A DNA stretch of 10,884 nt from Polyrhizophydium stewartii (Eukaryota; Chytridiomycota; Chytridiomycetes; Rhizophydiales): the NCBI GenBank assembly GCA_027604665.1, contig JADGIZ010000629.1:1-10884 (forward strand), written 5' to 3'. Under the pieces are notes generated by a model, which was not told where the DNA came from, ran no database searches, and saw nothing but the letters and a program-made list of their open reading frames with translations. Made by a program: the position numbers and the translations under genes. This document shows, one piece after another, positions 7,717 through 10,884 of this stretch (positions are counted from its first letter, which is position 1; every line of letters starts with the position of its first letter).

Positions 7717-9407
7717 ATGCCCATCAGCCTCGTGGTGAGAGCCCTGCGCTGCGTGCGCCAGCGAGCATGGCGGAGGTGTGCACGTCTGCGTGCGAGTGGG
7801 CCGTGTCTGCGGGCCTGCTGCCCGTGCCGCCCGTGCCCGAGGGCGGCGCGGATGCGGCGCGACCGTCCGCGACACCCCCTTGCCGCGGCCTCGAGGTGGC
7901 TTTGCTGGGCGGTGGGCGGAGGCGCCGTTCCTCGCCGTTCCGCAAGGGATGCGCCTCTGGACGGGAGCGGGGTGCAGGCCTCTGCGCACGGAGCCGCGGC
8001 GGCCTGCGCAAGCAGCACGCTTTCCGCTGGTGCGCTCTCGCTGAACCCGTCGCTGACACGCCTTGCCGCGGCGTCGCCTCGTTGGTGCAGCGCGCGGACA
8101 AGGACGGCGGCGTGATCGTCAAGGTCCGCCCGCTCATCATCTCGTTCTTCTTCACGGTAGCGTTTGTGGGCTACGCCATCATTGCAGCGCTGCGGCGCAA
8201 GATGCTCGAGGGCATTGCCTACGCGGCGATGCCGACGACGCCGGCCAAGGCGCGCACGGTGCTCAAGATCACGCGCGGGCACGACTTTCCGTTCTGGTTC
8301 GGCAGCGGCGTCGAGGCGGCGATGCTGCGCGCCGTTGCGGTGCCGCGGTTCGCGGGCCTGGCCATTGCCAGCGAGGGCGCCAAGAGCGACCGCGCGTCGA
8401 GCGTCACGGCCGAGCAGGAGCGCGACGACGCCCACGCGGCCGTCAAGACGCGCACGACCACGACCACCACCACGCGCGTGGCCATGACCACCAAGGATCT
8501 CGCCCGCCTCGTCGACACGGTCGAGCTGCTCGTCGCGGAGCTGCTCGAGCACGATCTCGACTCGGAGCGCGGCCGCATCACGCTCGGCCGCATCGCGCGC
8601 CTGCGCGCCGTTGGCGGGCTGTCCAACGACGAGTGCCTCTTTCTTCTGTGCCTCTTTGCGACCGAGCCGCTCGCCTGGTGCGCCTCGGGCGGCTTCCGCC
8701 GCGTGCACCCGTACGAGCGCCAGGTGCGTGGGTGTGCTGGGGCAGGCTGCGGCGCGCCAGGCTTGGGCCGCCGCTGCTGTCGCGAGCGCTGACGCCCGCC
8801 TGATCTCGGATCCGTTGCGGCGCAGGCGATGCACACGCTGTGGTCACACGTGGGCGTGTCGATTGGGCTCGAGCGCATCCCGCCAACGTTCGAGTCGATG
8901 CAAAAGTTTGCGGCAACGTACCAGGCCGCGCACAGCAAGCCCTCGCCCGAAGGCGCCAAGCTGGCCAAGGCGTTCATCTCACTTGTCGGCGGACGCGCCA
9001 AGCCGCTGCTCGCGCGCGTGCTGCTGCGTCCGGGCCTGGCGTCCAACCTGACCGAGCCCGTGCGCGCGGCGCTGAGCATCTCGCCGCCGTCGATGCCCGC
9101 CGCTGTCGTTGTCGCCCTGACCAAGGCCATTGCGGCGTTTGTGCTGCAGTACTTTGTGCCGCCGCGAAAGGAGCCCCTCCTGCGCACGACCGCCGAGCCC
9201 AACAAGGACGGCCTGTACGACCCCGCGGTTCCCGGATACTCCTCGGCCTTTAACGGCGGATACAAGATCGAGCACCTCGGCCCGAGCTCCATGGCTGCCG
9301 ACCACGAGCTCGGCAAGCTGCACGAGAAGACCGACAAGTCGTTTGCGCCCGAGGAGCCCCAGGAGGAGCCCCAGGAGGAGCCCAAGCCCGCAGCCGTCAA
9401 GGAGTGA
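7717..9407 (+). CDS. mpaB-like paralog C; predicted heme-site residues replaced
   Basis: Exons are 7717-7734, 8091-8723 and 8826-9407, giving 410 aa. The first exon encodes only MPISLV, paralleling the six-codon first exon proposed for copy A. Intron 1 (GTGAGA, CTGAC at 8053-8057, CAG; 356 nt) and intron 2 (GTGCGT, CTGAC at 8789-8793, CAG; 102 nt) are phase 0. Residues 20-40 are a Phe/Ile-rich membrane anchor. Family motifs are FPFWFGSGVEAAMLRAVAVP, VELLVAELLEH, ARLRAV, AMHTLW and GGYKIEHLGP (about 361-370). A short Thr-rich insert (seven Thr in a row) replaces the long insert of copy B. Relative to copy A, Arg, Thr and His are Leu146, Val150 and Arg178. The C-terminus is an EEPQ repeat tail. 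The alternative is an unspliced start at the ATG at 7767, which reads in frame into exon 2 and adds 108 Arg/Cys-rich residues; I prefer the spliced form because it places the anchor at the N-terminus as in A and B. Confidence 0.82.
9351..9386 (+). repeat. Three 12-bp tandem repeats (EEPQ) at the C-terminus of copy C
   Basis: Units GAGGAGCCCCAG at 9351-9362 and 9363-9374 are identical and the third (9375-9386) differs by one base, giving EEPQ-EEPQ-EEPK. This is an acidic, probably disordered tail absent from copies A and B, and likely variable in length. Confidence 0.9.
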
Positions 9408-9640
9408 ATGTTTGATGCGACACTGTTTGCTGTCATGGAATTAAAAAAGCTGGGCTGTGCTTTATGAAGCCAACGGCGTGTGCTTGCCGTGCTGGATGAC
9501 TAAAAAAGGCGCAGTGCTTGGAAGTCGGGTGTGGTGCGTTGGGAGCACGAGGGAATCTGCTGGCGGTGCAAGTCCGCCAAGAGCTGGCGATGGACAACTG
9601 GCGCATGCGGAAGAGCAAGGGAGCGCCCTCGAGACCATCC
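9408..9640. other. Convergent intergenic region with a candidate poly(A) signal
   Basis: These 233 bp separate the stop of copy C from the stop of the minus-strand DUF155 gene, so two 3' UTRs meet here. ATTAAA at 9440-9445, about 33 bases after the copy C stop and within a short AT-rich patch, is a plausible polyadenylation signal for copy C. A second A-run (CTAAAAAAGG near 9500-9509) gives a T-run on the minus strand. No gene is visible. Confidence 0.5.
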
Positions 9641-10884
9641 TCAGTCGTCGATGCCGGCGCCGACCTTGATGAACTTGACACCGACCTCGGCGATGGCAAT
9701 GACGACGGCGAAGCAAATGAGGATGATGACGATCCAGGTGATGAATGTCATTTCGTTCGAGTTGAGATGGTCCGAGAGCATGTCGAGTAGATCCGAGAGC
9801 ACGTCCGCGCGCGAGTTGAGCAGCTTGGCGCGCTGGGAGATCTCGAGATAGCCGCGCACGGCGTTGTAGAGGCCCTCTAGCTCGGGCTCAACCCAGAAGA
9901 TCTCGGGCGTGTCTGCGGGCGGGACTCTGCATCAGCGGAAACAAGGGAGGACGTGACCGACAGAGCGTAGGGATGATGCGCTCGAGGGACGCCGTGGCAG
10001 CACGCACCCAGCACGTTTGAGATGAGATTGACGTCCATTTTGAGCTTGAAGAGCCTGCCAATGATTTTCATGATCTCTGTCCGGCTCATCTTGACGGTGC
10101 CGAACTTGGCCATCATCCGCGGCAGCGGGGTTGCGCCAGCAATGGTCTCCTCCATGACGTTTTCAAAGAGCGCGAGCTTGGCGGACTGGGCGAGGCCGTG
10201 CGAGATGGTGAGCTTGACGAGAATATTTGCGCTCTTGAGAGTGATCATGTCGTTGAAGATGCGCTGCTGGTGCGAGCCGTCCATGTCGTACTGGAAGTGA
10301 AAGTCCTCGACCTCGATGTCTGGCGAGCGGCTGTGTCAGCGCTCAATGCGAGGGATCAGGCGGCAGGCGGCGGGGAGACGGCAGCACCTTGGGCAGGCAG
10401 CGGGCCGACAAGGAAGGGCGAGAGCATGCCGAGAAAGCGCTGCTCCTCGAGCTCGGTGAAGTTCCAGAGCACCACGACGCCAAAGTCGAACAGAAAGACC
10501 TCGCTCCGGCCCATCCACGGGAAAGCCGGGACAAGCGAGGCATCCAGCTCGGCGTCCATGGCCGTCGGGTTGCCGAGCTCGGCGGCGGCGGCAAGCGCTC
10601 TGGCGCGAGCGGCGGTAGCGGCAGCGTCTGCGGCCGCATCTGCCAGATCCGGGCCGGGCCCGAGCAGCGGAGCCGACTCGGCGTCTGCATCGCGGACGAC
10701 ACTGGCTAGAGATGGCTTCTTGAGGGCGGGCTTGAGACGCCGCGGCGGGCCGTCCGGCTCTGCGGACGAAAAGAGCAGCGGATCCGAGTGGCCGTGGACG
10801 GGGATGGAGCGCGGCGGGCGGGGCTCGCGCGGCAGGCGGGCGGGCGGCGGGAAGACGGCGGCCTTCATGTCTGCCTCGTAGTAG
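9641..10884 (-). CDS. DUF155 (Rmd1/Sif2/Sif3, RMND1-like) membrane protein, 5' end beyond window (partial)
   Basis: Exons read on the minus strand: 10884-10388 (open at the window edge), 10319-10008 and 9912-9641. Both introns are phase 1: GTGCTG...CTGAC...CAG (68 nt) and GTGCGT...CTGAT...CAG (95 nt). The conserved DUF155 core is clear: SEVFLFDFGVVVLWNFTELE, VEDFHF, IFNDMITLKS, LTISHGLAQSAKLALFE, MSRTEIMKIIGRLF, NLISNVLDTPEIFW, LYNAVRGYLEISQRAKLLN and SDLLDMLSDHL. A C-terminal membrane helix follows (WIVIILICFAVVIAIAEVG). Yeast Rmd1, fission yeast Sif2/Sif3 and human RMND1 belong here; RMND1 is mitochondrial, and the fungal proteins are poorly defined. An ATG at 10868 could start a 354-aa protein, but the frame is open upstream of it and the family's usual N-terminal RxTAYC...YDE part is missing, so the gene very likely continues past the right edge. 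An Ala-rich linker precedes the core. Confidence 0.9.

Noticed and set aside
8219..9436. 405-codon minus-strand open frame opposite copy C
   Set aside because: It overlaps two copy C exons and shows only Ser/Arg-rich low-complexity sequence.

Overview
This window reads as GC-rich nuclear DNA from a eukaryote, most likely a fungus. The clearest landmark is a complete translation elongation factor 3 (eEF3) gene. All well-supported genes are split by short GT-AG introns (about 60-360 nt) that carry a CTGAC or CTGAT branch-site motif, and intergenic gaps are small (about 110-230 bp). The eEF3 has a short, canonical-looking chromodomain, unlike the longer yeast version. From this I lean towards an early-diverging (for example zoosporic) fungus, but that placement is an inference and not firm.

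Layout from left to right: (1) 1-426, minus strand: the 5' part of an unrecognised gene with an F-box-like stretch, running off the left edge. (2) 571-3864, minus strand: eEF3, two exons, 1034 aa. (3) 3865-4000: a 136-bp bidirectional promoter with a perfect inverted repeat and an E-box. (4) 4001-9407, plus strand: three tandem paralogs (called A, B and C here) of the ER-bound oxygenase mpaB / rubber-oxygenase-like (DUF2236) family. Each has a short first exon, an N-terminal membrane anchor and a shared phase-0 intron at the same place in the protein. (5) 9641-10884, minus strand: the C-terminal part of an Rmd1/Sif2/Sif3-type DUF155 protein with a C-terminal membrane helix, running off the right edge and convergent with paralog C.

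The most interesting element is the mpaB-like triplet. Copy A keeps the Arg-x-x-x-Thr ... His residues that, by eye alignment, match the heme-site residues of the family. Copies B and C have replaced all three (Phe/Leu, Val and Arg), and B carries an insert of about 220 disordered residues. The cluster therefore looks like one probable heme oxygenase next to two degenerate membrane-anchored relatives. They could be pseudoenzymes, partners or neofunctionalised proteins. I see no biosynthetic-cluster neighbours. eEF3 and DUF155 are housekeeping genes, so the triplet sits in an otherwise ordinary chromosomal setting.
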